Source of the DNA: Caenimonas sedimenti | GTDB lineage: Bacteria > Pseudomonadota > Gammaproteobacteria > Burkholderiales > Burkholderiaceae_C | NCBI RefSeq assembly: GCF_007833165.1 | Contig: NZ_VOBQ01000008.1 | Coordinates: forward strand, 186,001-250,000 | Direction: 5' to 3' | Length of the DNA stretch: 64,000 nucleotides | Part shown: positions 8,419-17,209 of the stretch, piece after piece | How the letters are laid out: each line of letters begins with the position of its first letter | Position numbering within the stretch: the first letter of the stretch is position 1 | The notes under the pieces: model-generated | Database searches by the model: none | The model's input: only the letters and a program-made list of their open reading frames with translations | Told to the model about the DNA's origin: nothing | Made by a program: the position numbers and the translations under genes

Positions 8419-9621
8419 ATGAGCCAGCCCCCACCCAGCGCGCTGGCCGGCCTGCGCGTCCTCGATCTCTCGCGGGTGCTGGCCGGCCCGCTGTGCGCGC
8501 AGATGCTCGCCGACCACGGTGCCAGCGTCATCAAGCTGGAACCGCCCGATGGCGACGAGGCGCGGCGCTTCGGTCCGCCCCTGGATGAACGCGGTGAGAC
8601 GGCGTATTTCGGCGCGCTGAACCGGGGCAAGCGATCGATCGCGGTCGACCTGTCGCGCCCCGTGGGCCGCGTGGTGCTCGAGCGCCTGCTCGCCGATTCC
8701 GACGTGCTGATCGAGAACTTCCTGCCCGGGACGATGGAGAAGTGGGGCCTTGGCTACGACGCGACGCTCGCAGCGCGTCACCCGAGGCTGATCTATTGCA
8801 GCGTCAGCGGCTTCGGCGCGGACGGGCCGCTGGGCGGACTGCCCGGGTACGACGCCGTGCTGCAGGCGATCTGCGGCCTGATGAGCGTCAACGGCACGCC
8901 CGACTCAGGCGCGTTGCGGCTCGGTGTGCCGGTGGTCGACTACCTCACGGGCTACAACGCGTTCAGCGGCGTGCTGCTGGCGCTCGCGGCGCGCGAGCGC
9001 AGCGGCCTTGGCCAGCGTGTGGAGGCTACGCTCTTTGACACCGGCCTGGCGCTCCTGGTGCCACATGCGTCGAACTGGTTCTACTCAGGACGCGTTCCGC
9101 AGCGCATGGGCAGCGCCCATCCGAACATCGCGCCCTACGACCGCTACGCGGCCTCGGACGGCGACGTGTTCCTCGGCGTCGTCAACAACGGGCAGTTCAA
9201 GCGCTTCTGCGAATGCGTGTCCCGTCCCGACCTGGCCGCGGACCCGCGCTTCGTCGACAGCGCGGCGCGGCTGGCCAACCGCGAGCCGCTGCGCGCGGAG
9301 ATCGAGCGGACCCTGGTCAACTTCCCGGCGGCCACACTGTGCGAGAGCCTGATGCGCCACGGCGTGCCGGCCGGGCCGGTCAACGACGTGGCACAGGCGT
9401 TGTCGCAGCCGCACGCCGCGCACCGCGGCATGGTGGTGGACCAGCAGGGCCATCGCTCGCTGGGCCTGCCGGTCAAGCTGTCGGCCAGTCCGGGACGTGC
9501 TGGCGCGCTGCCGCCGCGGCTGAGCGAGCACGCGCACACCATTCTGGCGGAGTTGGGCTACGACAGCGCGGCCATCGAGGCGCTGCACGCCGATCGCACC
9601 ATCGGGCGACCGCCTGCGTGA
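8419..9621 (+). CDS. CaiB/BaiF class III CoA-transferase
   Basis: Family III CoA-transferase, 400 residues, with the N-terminal LAGLRVLDLSRVLAGP block, NRGKRSIAVDL near residue 68 and the catalytic Asp145 in LPGYDAVLQA. The ATG at 8419 follows AGGAG (8408-8412) and starts one base after the preceding stop. The sequence is closer to the classical formyl/succinyl-CoA transferase type (YDAVLQA) than the PALDD-type enzymes at 2897 and 35645. It ends the plus-strand run that began at 5074 and converges on the ACAD at 9670 with 48 bases between; no clear terminator is visible there. Confidence 0.88.
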   Translation: MSQPPPSALAGLRVLDLSRVLAGPLCAQMLADHGASVIKLEPPDGDEARRFGPPLDERGETAYFGALNRGKRSIAVDLSRPVGRVVLERLLADSDVLIENFLPGTMEKWGLGYDATLAARHPRLIYCSVSGFGADGPLGGLPGYDAVLQAICGLMSVNGTPDSGALRLGVPVVDYLTGYNAFSGVLLALAARERSGLGQRVEATLFDTGLALLVPHASNWFYSGRVPQRMGSAHPNIAPYDRYAASDGDVFLGVVNNGQFKRFCECVSRPDLAADPRFVDSAARLANREPLRAEIERTLVNFPAATLCESLMRHGVPAGPVNDVAQALSQPHAAHRGMVVDQQGHRSLGLPVKLSASPGRAGALPPRLSEHAHTILAELGYDSAAIEALHADRTIGRPPA

Positions 9622-9669
9622 TGTCCAGCGATCCGCTCTACCCGTGCCAGGGTCGTGCGCCCATCACGC

Positions 9670-10842
9670 TCAGGCCCTGCGTTGATCGAAAGCCCGCCCA
9701 TAGACCATCGAGGCGATGGTGTTGCGCAGTATCTCGGTGGTGCCGCCGCCAAGCGCGAAGCCGCGCGAATCACGCACCATGCGCTCCAAAGGCAGCGCAC
9801 GTGTGAACCCGGCGTGGCCGTGGATCTGCAGCGCCTCGTTGGTGACACGCTGCACCATCTCGTTGGCGTAGAGCTTGGCCATCGCTGCTTCCAGCGGGTC
9901 GGGAAAGCCGTCGACCAGGTTCGTCGCCGCGCGGTAGATCATCAGGCGCGCGGCATGCAATTGCACCGCCATATCGGCGACCTTCCACTGCAGCCCCTGG
10001 AACTCGCAGATCGGCCGGCCGAACTGCTCGCGCTCCTGGGAGTACTTCCTGGCCGCCTCGTAGGCGGCCTGCGCCACGCCCAGGCACATGGCAGCGTTGC
10101 CGACGCGCTCGGGTCCGAAGGAGCTCATCAGGCGTTTGAAGCTGCGCGTCGAGTCGGGGTCACCGGCCAGGATGACGTTTTGCGTCGGTACCCGGCAATG
10201 GTCGAAATAGAGCTCAACCTCGGGAATGCCGCGCCCGCCCATCTTGCGGTCAGGGTGACCGACTTCGAAGCCCTTCATGCCGCGCTCGACCACCAGCGCG
10301 CCGATGCCGCGCGGTCCTTGCGTCTTGCCCCAGCGCGCGAACACGAAAACGTGGCTGGCCAGGTGGCCGCCGGTGCAATAGGCCTTCTGCCCGTTGAGCA
10401 CGATGTGGTCGCCATCCGGCACGGCCGAGGTGATCATGTCGGTCATCGCCGAGCCGGCGCCGGGCTCGCTGATGCCGATGGCGAAGCTGTAGTCGCCGTT
10501 CGCGCAGCCCGGCAGCCAGCGCTGCTTCTGCTCTTCGGATGCCAGCACCGCCAGCGCGCGCGACGGCCCGTTGAGCGCGATCTGCGCCACAAGCGCGGTG
10601 TTGAAGCACACCCGCGCCACTTCCTCCAGAAGGATGGTGCCCTGGATCACCGGCGCGCCCGAGCCGCCGTAGGCCTCGGGGATGACCATGCCGAGGTAGC
10701 CGAGTTTGGCGAGCAGGTCGCGGTTCTCGGTCGGGAATTCCTCCTTCTCATCCCAGTACGCGGCCTTGGCGCTGAAGGCGCGCTCGGCGGTCTTGCGGAT
10801 TTCCTGGCGGAAGGCTTCGAGGTCGGGGTCGAGCTGGAACAT
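9670..10842 (-). CDS. acyl-CoA dehydrogenase
   Basis: FAD-dependent ACAD of 390 residues: ISEPGAGSA at 124-132, LNGQKAYCTGG near 149-159, and ERVGNAAMCLG with a probable catalytic Glu245 in the isovaleryl-CoA-dehydrogenase position. The C-terminal GGGTTEILRNTIASM is the usual FAD-binding end. It is the last gene of the long minus-strand operon that starts at 22779 and is paralogous to the ACAD at 11667-12821, which has lost the Glu. Transfers electrons to ETF. Substrate not predictable; position in the carboxylase operon suggests a branched acyl-CoA. Confidence 0.88.
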   Translation of the reverse strand: MFQLDPDLEAFRQEIRKTAERAFSAKAAYWDEKEEFPTENRDLLAKLGYLGMVIPEAYGGSGAPVIQGTILLEEVARVCFNTALVAQIALNGPSRALAVLASEEQKQRWLPGCANGDYSFAIGISEPGAGSAMTDMITSAVPDGDHIVLNGQKAYCTGGHLASHVFVFARWGKTQGPRGIGALVVERGMKGFEVGHPDRKMGGRGIPEVELYFDHCRVPTQNVILAGDPDSTRSFKRLMSSFGPERVGNAAMCLGVAQAAYEAARKYSQEREQFGRPICEFQGLQWKVADMAVQLHAARLMIYRAATNLVDGFPDPLEAAMAKLYANEMVQRVTNEALQIHGHAGFTRALPLERMVRDSRGFALGGGTTEILRNTIASMVYGRAFDQRRA

Positions 10843-10857
10843 GTTGGTACTCCGGGG

Positions 10858-11628
10858 TCAATGGCCGACGAATCGGGGTTTGCGCTTCTCCATGAAGGCC
10901 GCGACGCCTTCCTTGCGGTCGTCGCTGTGCAACACCAGGTTCTGGGCCTGGGCTTCGTAATCGAGAAACGCCTCGAGGCTGGGTTGCGTCGCGTTGCGGA
11001 ACATGCGCTTGCCGACCGCGAGCGCGAAGGTGGCCGATTCCGCCAGTTCCTCGGCCAGCGCCACGGCCCGAGCGTCGAGTTGCTCGTCGGGCAGCACCTC
11101 GTTGACCAGCCCGAGCTGCCGGCCTTCCTCGGCCGGCACCATGCGCGCCGTCATCATCAGCTCGCGCGCTCGCAGCATGCCTATGTACTGGGTCAGGAAG
11201 TAGGCCGCTGCGCCGTCGGGCGCGAGTCCGATCTTCTTGAACACCAGGCTGAATTTGGCGTTGTCGGAGGCAAGAATCAGGTCGCAGGCCAGCGCCAGGC
11301 TCCAGCCGACGCCCACCGTCGCGCCACGCACCACGGCGATCACCGGCTTGTCGAGGTTGGCCAGTCCGGCAATGACGCGGTGCGCGCGCTGGATGCGCTG
11401 GCGGCCGGACAGCACGTCCAGCCCCTGCATCGTGCCAACGTCGGCACCGGCGCAAAAGGCCCGGCCCTCGCCGCGCAGCAGCACGGCGCGCACGTCACGG
11501 TCAAGCTGCAACGCCACGGTCGCAGCCGACAGCTGCTCCATCATCTCCGGAGTCAGCGCGTTCAAGCGCTCGGGCCGGGCCAGGACCACATGCGCGACCG
11601 CGCCGTGGCGCTCGATTCGAACCGTCAT
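10858..11628 (-). CDS. enoyl-CoA hydratase/isomerase family protein
   Basis: Crotonase-family protein, 256 residues. The oxyanion-hole motif AFCAGADVG (near 57-65) and RGATVGVGWSLALACD are present. The first hydratase Glu is replaced by Ser (GVGWSLALACD) and the second is absent; the segment KKIGLAPDGAAAYFL with Asp is like PaaG-type enoyl-CoA isomerases, so double-bond isomerisation is a better guess than hydration. It lies between two ACADs in the 22779-to-9670 operon, 15 bases from the ACAD on its 3' side. ATG at 11628. Confidence 0.83.
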   Translation of the reverse strand: MTVRIERHGAVAHVVLARPERLNALTPEMMEQLSAATVALQLDRDVRAVLLRGEGRAFCAGADVGTMQGLDVLSGRQRIQRAHRVIAGLANLDKPVIAVVRGATVGVGWSLALACDLILASDNAKFSLVFKKIGLAPDGAAAYFLTQYIGMLRARELMMTARMVPAEEGRQLGLVNEVLPDEQLDARAVALAEELAESATFALAVGKRMFRNATQPSLEAFLDYEAQAQNLVLHSDDRKEGVAAFMEKRKPRFVGH

Positions 11629-11666
11629 GCTTGTCTCCAGATGTGGCCGGGATTGCTAAGGCCGGC

Positions 11667-12821
11667 TCAGGCGCCGGGGAAGATGTGCCCGGCGATCACG
11701 TTCTTCTGGGTCTGCGTGGTGCCGCCGGTCAGCGTGAGCATGCGCACGTCGCGCACCATGCGTTCCAGCGGCAGCGAGCCGAAGTAGCCGTAGCCGCCGA
11801 ACATCTGCTGGCACTGAACGGTCACGCGCTGCGCCATTTCGGTGGCGAAAACCTTCGCGATCGAGCACAGCTGCGGGTCGGGCTTGCCGGCGTCGATCAG
11901 CGCCAGTGCCTTGTAGCAAAGGCATCGCGCGGCCTCGATCTCGATCAGCGCGTCGGCCATCATCCAGCGCAGGCCCTGCATCTCGCTGAGCTTCTGGCCG
12001 AATTGCTCGCGCACCTTCATGTACTCGCGCGCCAGGTCGAACGCTCCCTCGGCCACACCCAGCGCCATCACGCCCATGCCGACGCGCGTGCCGTTGTAGA
12101 TCGTCAGCGGCCTGACAAAGCCACGGGAGTTCAGCGGGTCGCCCAGGGTCACGACGTTGGTCGCCGGCACGCGCACGTTGTCGAAGAACAGCTCGTTCTC
12201 GGCCGCGCCGCGCACACCCATCTTGCCCTCGAGCTTGCGCACCGTCAGCCCCGGCCGGCCACGTTCGACGATGATGGTGCCGATGCCCTTGGCCCCGCTC
12301 GACGGCCCGAATCGCACATAGACCAAGTGCATGTCGGCGCGGTCGCCGAACGTCGTGAAGATCTTGCTGCCGTTGATCAGGTAGTCGTCGCCGTCCCGCA
12401 CGGCCGCTGTTCGGATCGCGGTGCCGTCGGAGCCGGCCTGCGGCTCGGTCCAGGCGATGCTGCATTCGAGTTCGCCGCCGACGAAGCGCGGCACCAAGCG
12501 CCGCTTGAGATCCTCGGGCCCGTGGTTGGCGATGATCCGTGGCGACACGTTCTGATCGTGGACGATCATCGCCGTCAGCAGGTCGACCTTGGCGAGTTCC
12601 TCGATCACCAGATAGGTACTGACCAGACCGGCACCGGAGCCACCGTATTCCTTGCCGACGCTCAGGCCCAGGTAGCCGAGTTCGGCCAGGCGGTGTTTGT
12701 TCTCTTCCGGAAACGCTTCTTCGCGGTCCCAGCGCGCGGCCTTGTCGCGAAACTCGTTCTGCGCGAGCCTGCGCGCGGCATCGCGCAACTGCACTTGTTC
12801 CTCGGTCAGATCGAAGTCCAT
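11667..12821 (-). CDS. acyl-CoA dehydrogenase-like protein lacking the usual catalytic Glu
   Basis: ACAD-family protein of 384 residues, starting at the ATG at 12821 only 2 bases beyond the upstream gene's stop. The domains are complete: WTEPQAGSD (124-132), INGSKIFTTFGD, FFDNVRVPATNV and KVREQFGQKLSEMQG. At the position where the paralogue at 9670-10842 has Glu245, this protein has Thr245 (YNGTRVGMG), and at the alternative medium-chain position near residue 366 it reads GG rather than EG. Either another residue supplies the base or the protein works as a non-oxidising partner subunit. The rest of the fold looks intact, so decay is unlikely. Confidence 0.82.
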   Translation of the reverse strand: MDFDLTEEQVQLRDAARRLAQNEFRDKAARWDREEAFPEENKHRLAELGYLGLSVGKEYGGSGAGLVSTYLVIEELAKVDLLTAMIVHDQNVSPRIIANHGPEDLKRRLVPRFVGGELECSIAWTEPQAGSDGTAIRTAAVRDGDDYLINGSKIFTTFGDRADMHLVYVRFGPSSGAKGIGTIIVERGRPGLTVRKLEGKMGVRGAAENELFFDNVRVPATNVVTLGDPLNSRGFVRPLTIYNGTRVGMGVMALGVAEGAFDLAREYMKVREQFGQKLSEMQGLRWMMADALIEIEAARCLCYKALALIDAGKPDPQLCSIAKVFATEMAQRVTVQCQQMFGGYGYFGSLPLERMVRDVRMLTLTGGTTQTQKNVIAGHIFPGA

Positions 12822-12823
12822 GC

Positions 12824-13975
12824 TCACTTGGTTTTCAAGCCCATCAGCCCGGCAATCAGGTTGCGCTGCATCTGCGAGGTGCCCGCGGTGATGGTGGTGG
12901 CGCGCGCATCGCGGTAGTGGCGCTGCATGTCGAATTCCATGATGTAGCCGTAGCCGCCCATGATCTGCATGCCCTGGTTGGCGATGTTGGCGTAGGCCTC
13001 CGAGCCGAACAGCTTGGCCTGCGAGATGGCCATCAGCGCGTCCTCGCCGCGCGACAGTTGCCAGGCGGCCCGCCACATCATCAGCCGGCTGGCCTCGACC
13101 GCGGTCTGCATGTCGGCCAGCATGTGGGCGATGGCCTGGAAAGTGCCGATCGGCTTGCCGAACTGCTTGCGTTCCTTGGCGTAGGCCAGGGCCAGGTCGA
13201 CCGCCGCCTGCGCGCCGCCGACATAGCCTGCCGCCGTCATCAGGCGTTCGAGCTGCAGACCCGACAGCATGTAGCCCCAGCCCTTGTTTGCCTCGCCGAC
13301 GAGGTGGTCGGCGGGCACGCGGACGTCGTCGAAGAACACCTCGTAGGTGCCCAGCGAACGGCGGCCCAGCGTGTCCAACTTGCGTAGCGTGATGCCCGGC
13401 GTGTCCTTGTCGACCAGGAACAGCGACAGCGCCTGCTGGTGCGGCCCGTCGGCTTGCGTGCGCGCGTACAGGTTGATGACGTTCTTGTCGGCGCCGGCGC
13501 CGGTCGAGAACACCTTCTGGCCGTTGATGACCCACGCGTCACCGTCGCGCCGCGCGCTCGTGCGCATCGCACCGGCATCCGACCCCGCACCCGGCTCGGT
13601 CATCGAGATCGACATCCGGATGCTGCCGTCAAGCAGCTTCGGCAACCAGTGCGCGCGCTGCGCCTCGGTTCCGTTGTGCAAGATGTTGAGGCCGTTGAAG
13701 ACGCAGGTGCCGTAGGCACCGAGGAAATCGTAGCTCTTGCGACCGAGCTCCTCGGCGATCACGGCGAAGTCGATCACACTGCCGCCCAGCCCACCGACCG
13801 ACTCGGGAAACGGCATGCGCAGCAGGCCCATCTCGACAAAGGCATCGTACAGCTCGTAGGGGTAGTGCGGTTCGGTGTCGCAGCGCCGGATGTATTCCGG
13901 CGTGGCGACACGGTCCAGCATCGCGCGAACACTGTCGCGCAGCAGGTTCTGTTCCTCGGTGAAGGCGAAATCCAT
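12824..13975 (-). CDS. acyl-CoA dehydrogenase
   Basis: ACAD, 383 residues: MTEPGAGSDAGAMRTS at 125-140, INGQKVFSTGAG, FFDDVRVPADHLVG, then LQLERLMTAAG with the probable catalytic Glu243, and the C-terminal GTSQMQRNLIAG. ATG at 13975. It is 2 bases from the Thr245 ACAD downstream and 19 bases from the SDR upstream, all in one minus-strand operon. The close spacing of this Glu-bearing ACAD and its Glu-less neighbour would allow a mixed complex (inference). Oxidises an unknown acyl-CoA and donates electrons to ETF. Confidence 0.88.
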   Translation of the reverse strand: MDFAFTEEQNLLRDSVRAMLDRVATPEYIRRCDTEPHYPYELYDAFVEMGLLRMPFPESVGGLGGSVIDFAVIAEELGRKSYDFLGAYGTCVFNGLNILHNGTEAQRAHWLPKLLDGSIRMSISMTEPGAGSDAGAMRTSARRDGDAWVINGQKVFSTGAGADKNVINLYARTQADGPHQQALSLFLVDKDTPGITLRKLDTLGRRSLGTYEVFFDDVRVPADHLVGEANKGWGYMLSGLQLERLMTAAGYVGGAQAAVDLALAYAKERKQFGKPIGTFQAIAHMLADMQTAVEASRLMMWRAAWQLSRGEDALMAISQAKLFGSEAYANIANQGMQIMGGYGYIMEFDMQRHYRDARATTITAGTSQMQRNLIAGLMGLKTK

Positions 13976-13994
13976 ATCGGTCCTGTCTCGCCGT

Positions 13995-14783
13995 TCAGCG
14001 GGCCACGAAGGGCGGCAGGCCGGTCTGCGCCGTCAGGCCGCCGTCGGCGACGAGTGCCGCGCCGGTGATGAACGAGGCCTCGTCGGAGGCCAGGAAAAGG
14101 ATCGCGTTGGCGATCTCGTCGGCGTCGCCCATGCGCCCCAGGGGGTGGACGGCGGCCATCGCGCGGCGCACTTCCCCCGCGCGCTCGCCGGCCAGCACTT
14201 GCGTGACGCGGGTGTCGATGCCGCCCGGGCAGACGCAATTGACGCGAATGCCGTCGCGCGCCCACTCGAGCGCCGCCGATCGCGTGAGGTTGATGACGCC
14301 GGCCTTGGCCGCGTTGTAGGCCGACATGCCGTAGTCGCCGGCCGTACCGGAGATCGACGCCGTATTCACGACCACGCCTCGGCCCTGGCGCCGCATCTGC
14401 GGCAGGCTGTACTTCAACCCCAGGAAGACGCTGGTCAGCGTGACCGCCAGGGTCCGGTTCCAAACCTCGATCGAGCAGTCAGCCAGCAGGCCTGGCTCCC
14501 CATAGCCCGCGTTGTTCACCAGCACGTCGACGCTGCCGTAGCGGTCCAGCGCGAGTTGCAAGGTAGCCTGCATCGCACCCGGATCAGCCGCGTCCATCTT
14601 GATCCACGCCGCCTGGCCGCCCGCAGCGGTGATGCCGGCCGCCGTTTCCTCGGCGCGCTTGCCGCTCAGGTCGGCGACCACCACGCGCGCGCCCTCCCTG
14701 GCGAAGCCACGCGCGGTGGCGGCACCGATGCCGGAGCCCGCCGCGGTGACGACCGCGGTGCGCGACTTGAATCTCTCGCTCAT
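13995..14783 (-). CDS. classical SDR oxidoreductase (probable 3-hydroxyacyl-CoA dehydrogenase type)
   Basis: Short-chain dehydrogenase of 262 residues with the full classical active site: cofactor loop TAAGSGIG (13-20), NNAG near 91, Ser in NTASISG and YNAAK. An Asp after beta-2 (VVVADLSGKR) suggests NAD(H). In this operon it most plausibly oxidises a 3-hydroxyacyl-CoA to the 3-ketoacyl-CoA. It differs from the other three SDRs in the window, which lack the Tyr-Lys pair. The ATG at 14783 is followed upstream, after 36 bases, by the MaoC-like gene. Confidence 0.86.
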   Translation of the reverse strand: MSERFKSRTAVVTAAGSGIGAATARGFAREGARVVVADLSGKRAEETAAGITAAGGQAAWIKMDAADPGAMQATLQLALDRYGSVDVLVNNAGYGEPGLLADCSIEVWNRTLAVTLTSVFLGLKYSLPQMRRQGRGVVVNTASISGTAGDYGMSAYNAAKAGVINLTRSAALEWARDGIRVNCVCPGGIDTRVTQVLAGERAGEVRRAMAAVHPLGRMGDADEIANAILFLASDEASFITGAALVADGGLTAQTGLPPFVAR

Positions 14784-14819
14784 GGCATTGTCCTTTCGCG
14801 GCCGACGCCGACGAGACCG

Positions 14820-15308
14820 TCAGTGCTCGACCGCGCCCTTGGGCAGGAAGGTGATGGTCTCGGTGAACTCGACCAGCACCTCGCCGTGCTGGTTGATGAC
14901 CCGGTGACGCAGGTCCATCAGCGTGTAGCCGCGCGAGGTGGGCGGGCGCAACCAGGCCTCGCCTTCCACATGCACGGTGTCGCCCGGAAACAGCGCTGCC
15001 TTGACACGCGCATCCACACTGGTCATGCCGCCGAACGGGCCGTGCTCGCGCCCCTCCAGCACCTTGTCAATGATGCCGGCCACCGTGGACGCCAGCAGAC
15101 CCATGCCGACAGAGATGATCATCGGCCCGGGCGCAAAGCGGTTGCGGTGCTTGCCCGACATGTTGTTCTTGATGTACTCCATGTCGATGAAGAAGGGCTC
15201 GTGCAGGCCGACGACATTGACGAAGGTGACAATGTCGGTTTCGGTGATGGTGCGGTTGTGCGTCTTGAACGGAACCGTCTGGACGCCGGCGGGTGGATCG
15301 ATGGGCAT
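14820..15308 (-). CDS. MaoC-like hot-dog protein, catalytic residues replaced
   Basis: MaoC-domain protein, 162 residues from the ATG at 15308, which has AGGAG upstream; longer reading of the frame has no support. The family core is seen at TITETDIVTFVNVVGLHEPFF and RFAPGPMI (residues 20-63). The catalytic Asp/His pair is replaced by Leu35 and Phe40, exactly as in the protein at 30-488, to which it is the closest match here. It lies between two SDR genes in the first carboxylase operon. It may be the silent half of a MaoC heterodimer or an acyl-CoA-binding protein; a normal hydratase is doubtful. Confidence 0.8.
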   Translation of the reverse strand: MPIDPPAGVQTVPFKTHNRTITETDIVTFVNVVGLHEPFFIDMEYIKNNMSGKHRNRFAPGPMIISVGMGLLASTVAGIIDKVLEGREHGPFGGMTSVDARVKAALFPGDTVHVEGEAWLRPPTSRGYTLMDLRHRVINQHGEVLVEFTETITFLPKGAVEH

Positions 15309-15343
15309 TTGGGCACTCCTGCTGTGTGTGTTGGGTGATCGGC

Positions 15344-16231
15344 CTACTGGGCGCCGGGCTTGAGGCAATCCGGCATCGTCGCGAGCGGGAAGCCCTCGTA
15401 GGGCACAGAGCGGCTGTGCTCTTCGAGCTTCCAGGTCTGGCGCGCGTTGGGCACTCCGCCGTCGACGCGAATGAATGAACCAGTGATGTAGGCCGCGCCT
15501 TCGGACAGCAGGTAGACGATGGCCGAAGACACCTCGGCCTCGGTGCCGTAACGCTGCAGCGGCGCGGTCTTCATCAGGCTGCGGAACTTGGCCTTCATTT
15601 CCGGGCCGTAGGTGTCAAAACCGCTGCTGGCCACGAAGCCCGGGGCCACCGCGTTGACGCGTACGCCCGAGTGCCCCCACTCGCAGGCAGCGGTCTCGGT
15701 GAACGACAACATGCCCGCGCGCGCCGCGCCGCTGTGCGCCATGGTCGGCATGCCCATCCACATGTCGGCGATGATGTTGACAATGGCGCCGCCATGGGCC
15801 TCCATCCACTGCGTGTAGGCCTCACGAGAAACGAGAAAGCCGCCATGCAGGTTGTTGCGGACCACCGCGTCCCAGCCCTTGAGCGTGATGTCCCGCACCG
15901 GCTGCGGATACTGGCCGCCAGCGTTGTTGACCAGCCCGTCGATGCGGCCGTGCGCAGCGAGCACATCGGTGACCGTCTGCTTGACCCCGGCCTCGTCGCG
16001 GATGTCGCACGAGTGGATGCTGAGCCGCGCGCCCGGGGCGGCGGCCTCGATCTCCGCCTGCACCGCCTGCAGCTTTTCGAGCTTGCGGCCCACCAGCGCT
16101 ACAGCGGCGCCGAGGCTGGCGAGTTCGTGCGCGGTGCAACGGCCGATGCCGCTGCCCCCGCCAGTGACGATGACGGTTTGCCCGGCGAACAGGCCGGCGC
16201 GGTAGATGGAGCGGTAGGCGGCCGTGGTCAT
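15344..16231 (-). CDS. SDR oxidoreductase of the dienoyl-CoA-reductase-like group
   Basis: SDR of 295 residues with an intact NADP(H)-type loop TGGGSGIG (23-30), GRKLEKL after beta-2 and NNAGGQYPQ. The YxxxK pair is absent: the aligned positions are Ser167 and Arg171 (HSGAARAG). 2,4-dienoyl-CoA reductases (DECR) also carry Ser there, and peroxisomal DECR uses an Asp upstream; Asp156 here sits at the matching offset. A reductase of unsaturated acyl-CoA is thus the best guess. ATG at 16231 overlaps the thioesterase stop (16228). The two SDRs at 33901 and 34764 share the substitution. Confidence 0.82.
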   Translation of the reverse strand: MTTAAYRSIYRAGLFAGQTVIVTGGGSGIGRCTAHELASLGAAVALVGRKLEKLQAVQAEIEAAAPGARLSIHSCDIRDEAGVKQTVTDVLAAHGRIDGLVNNAGGQYPQPVRDITLKGWDAVVRNNLHGGFLVSREAYTQWMEAHGGAIVNIIADMWMGMPTMAHSGAARAGMLSFTETAACEWGHSGVRVNAVAPGFVASSGFDTYGPEMKAKFRSLMKTAPLQRYGTEAEVSSAIVYLLSEGAAYITGSFIRVDGGVPNARQTWKLEEHSRSVPYEGFPLATMPDCLKPGAQ

Positions 16232-16686
16232 GGCTTTCCTTCGGCGGATGGCGCCGGCTTGAGCATGAAGTTGCCGTGGCCGATGGCGATGGGTTTGTCG
16301 GGGCTGGTCTGCCAGGCCTCGATCCGCAGGTGCGCGACGCGCTGGCCCTGCTTGACCATGAAGACGTTGGCGTAGGTGTCCTCGGGCCGACCGGAGCGCA
16401 GGTACTCGAAGGTGAAGTTGATCGTCTTCGGCAGGTCCGCAGTGTCCATGTGCCACAGCAGATAGAACATGCCGGCGCACTCAAGGAACCCGCCTGTCGC
16501 GCCGCCGTGCAGTGCAGGCAATGCGGGATTGCCAATGAGCTTCGAGTCGAACGGCATGCAGGCCGTGAACTGGTCGCCTTTGATGTCCAGGCGCATGCCC
16601 AGGAAGCATGCGTAGGGCACGAGTTCCACGATCGGATTCCAGTTCCGGCTCGCACGTGCTGCGGTGACAATGGCATTCACGTTCAT
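16228..16686 (-). CDS. PaaI-type hot-dog thioesterase
   Basis: Hot-dog thioesterase of 152 residues with the PaaI signature NPALPALHGGATGGFLE (His60-Gly-Gly, Glu69 in the position of the catalytic acid). It hydrolyses an acyl-CoA in the cytoplasm, probably to recover CoA from dead-end intermediates. Its start codon overlaps the stop of the next thioesterase gene and its stop overlaps the SDR start, so three genes are translationally linked. The neighbour at 16683-17174 is a close structural relative with Asp69, and the two may form a hetero-oligomer (inference). Confidence 0.82.
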   Translation of the reverse strand: MNVNAIVTAARASRNWNPIVELVPYACFLGMRLDIKGDQFTACMPFDSKLIGNPALPALHGGATGGFLECAGMFYLLWHMDTADLPKTINFTFEYLRSGRPEDTYANVFMVKQGQRVAHLRIEAWQTSPDKPIAIGHGNFMLKPAPSAEGKP

Positions 16687-17174
16687 GGGCGGTTCTCCTG
16701 CAGTGCAGACAGGGCATCATTGAGCGCGATCACCGGGCCCCCGGTGAACATGAAGATCGCGGACGAGGTGGCGATCGGATCGTCTGGCGTTTCGTGGTAG
16801 GCGCACCCCCGGACAAACGCCAGTTCGTGACCCAGCTTGTAGCAGACCGCTCCACCGAAGATCTCCCGCCCCGGGGCGGCTGCCTTCAAATAGTCGATCC
16901 GCAGATCGAGCGTTGCCATCGGACGCAGCTTGTCCAGCCGCACGAAGATCGCCAGCCCGTAGCAGCTGTCGAGCAAGGCGGTGACGACACCGCCATGGAC
17001 CACACCCGTCTGCGGATTGCCGACCAGGCGCGCATCGGGCAGCACCTTGATGACGCACCACTCCGGCTCGACCTCGTGCAGCCGCAGGCCGAGCTCGCGG
17101 CTGTAGGGCGAGATCGTGGTGATCTGCTGCCACATCCGCATCCGCTTGACACGGCCAGCATCTTCGTTCGACAT
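16683..17174 (-). CDS. PaaI-type hot-dog thioesterase
   Basis: 163 residues from the ATG at 17174, preceded by GGAAGGA; the frame continues upstream but without family similarity. The signature TGVVHGGVVTALLDS gives His60 and the catalytic-type Asp69 of PaaI thioesterases. It probably cleaves aromatic-like, branched or alicyclic acyl-CoA. It overlaps the following thioesterase gene by 4 bases and lies 35 bases after the ACAD at 17210, within the 13-gene operon. Confidence 0.84.
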   Translation of the reverse strand: MSNEDAGRVKRMRMWQQITTISPYSRELGLRLHEVEPEWCVIKVLPDARLVGNPQTGVVHGGVVTALLDSCYGLAIFVRLDKLRPMATLDLRIDYLKAAAPGREIFGGAVCYKLGHELAFVRGCAYHETPDDPIATSSAIFMFTGGPVIALNDALSALQENRP

Positions 17175-17209
17175 CGACAATCCTTCCATCCATGCGCGCG
17201 ACGCGCAAT

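Noticed and set aside
9655-11787. A 710-codon open frame on the plus strand, opposite three genes
   Set aside because: It lies antisense to two ACADs and a crotonase with clear family motifs; its translation is low-complexity Ala/Arg/His-rich text typical of shadows in high-GC DNA. Many similar frames (for example 3655-5040, 18463-20265, 47492-48967) were dropped for the same reason.
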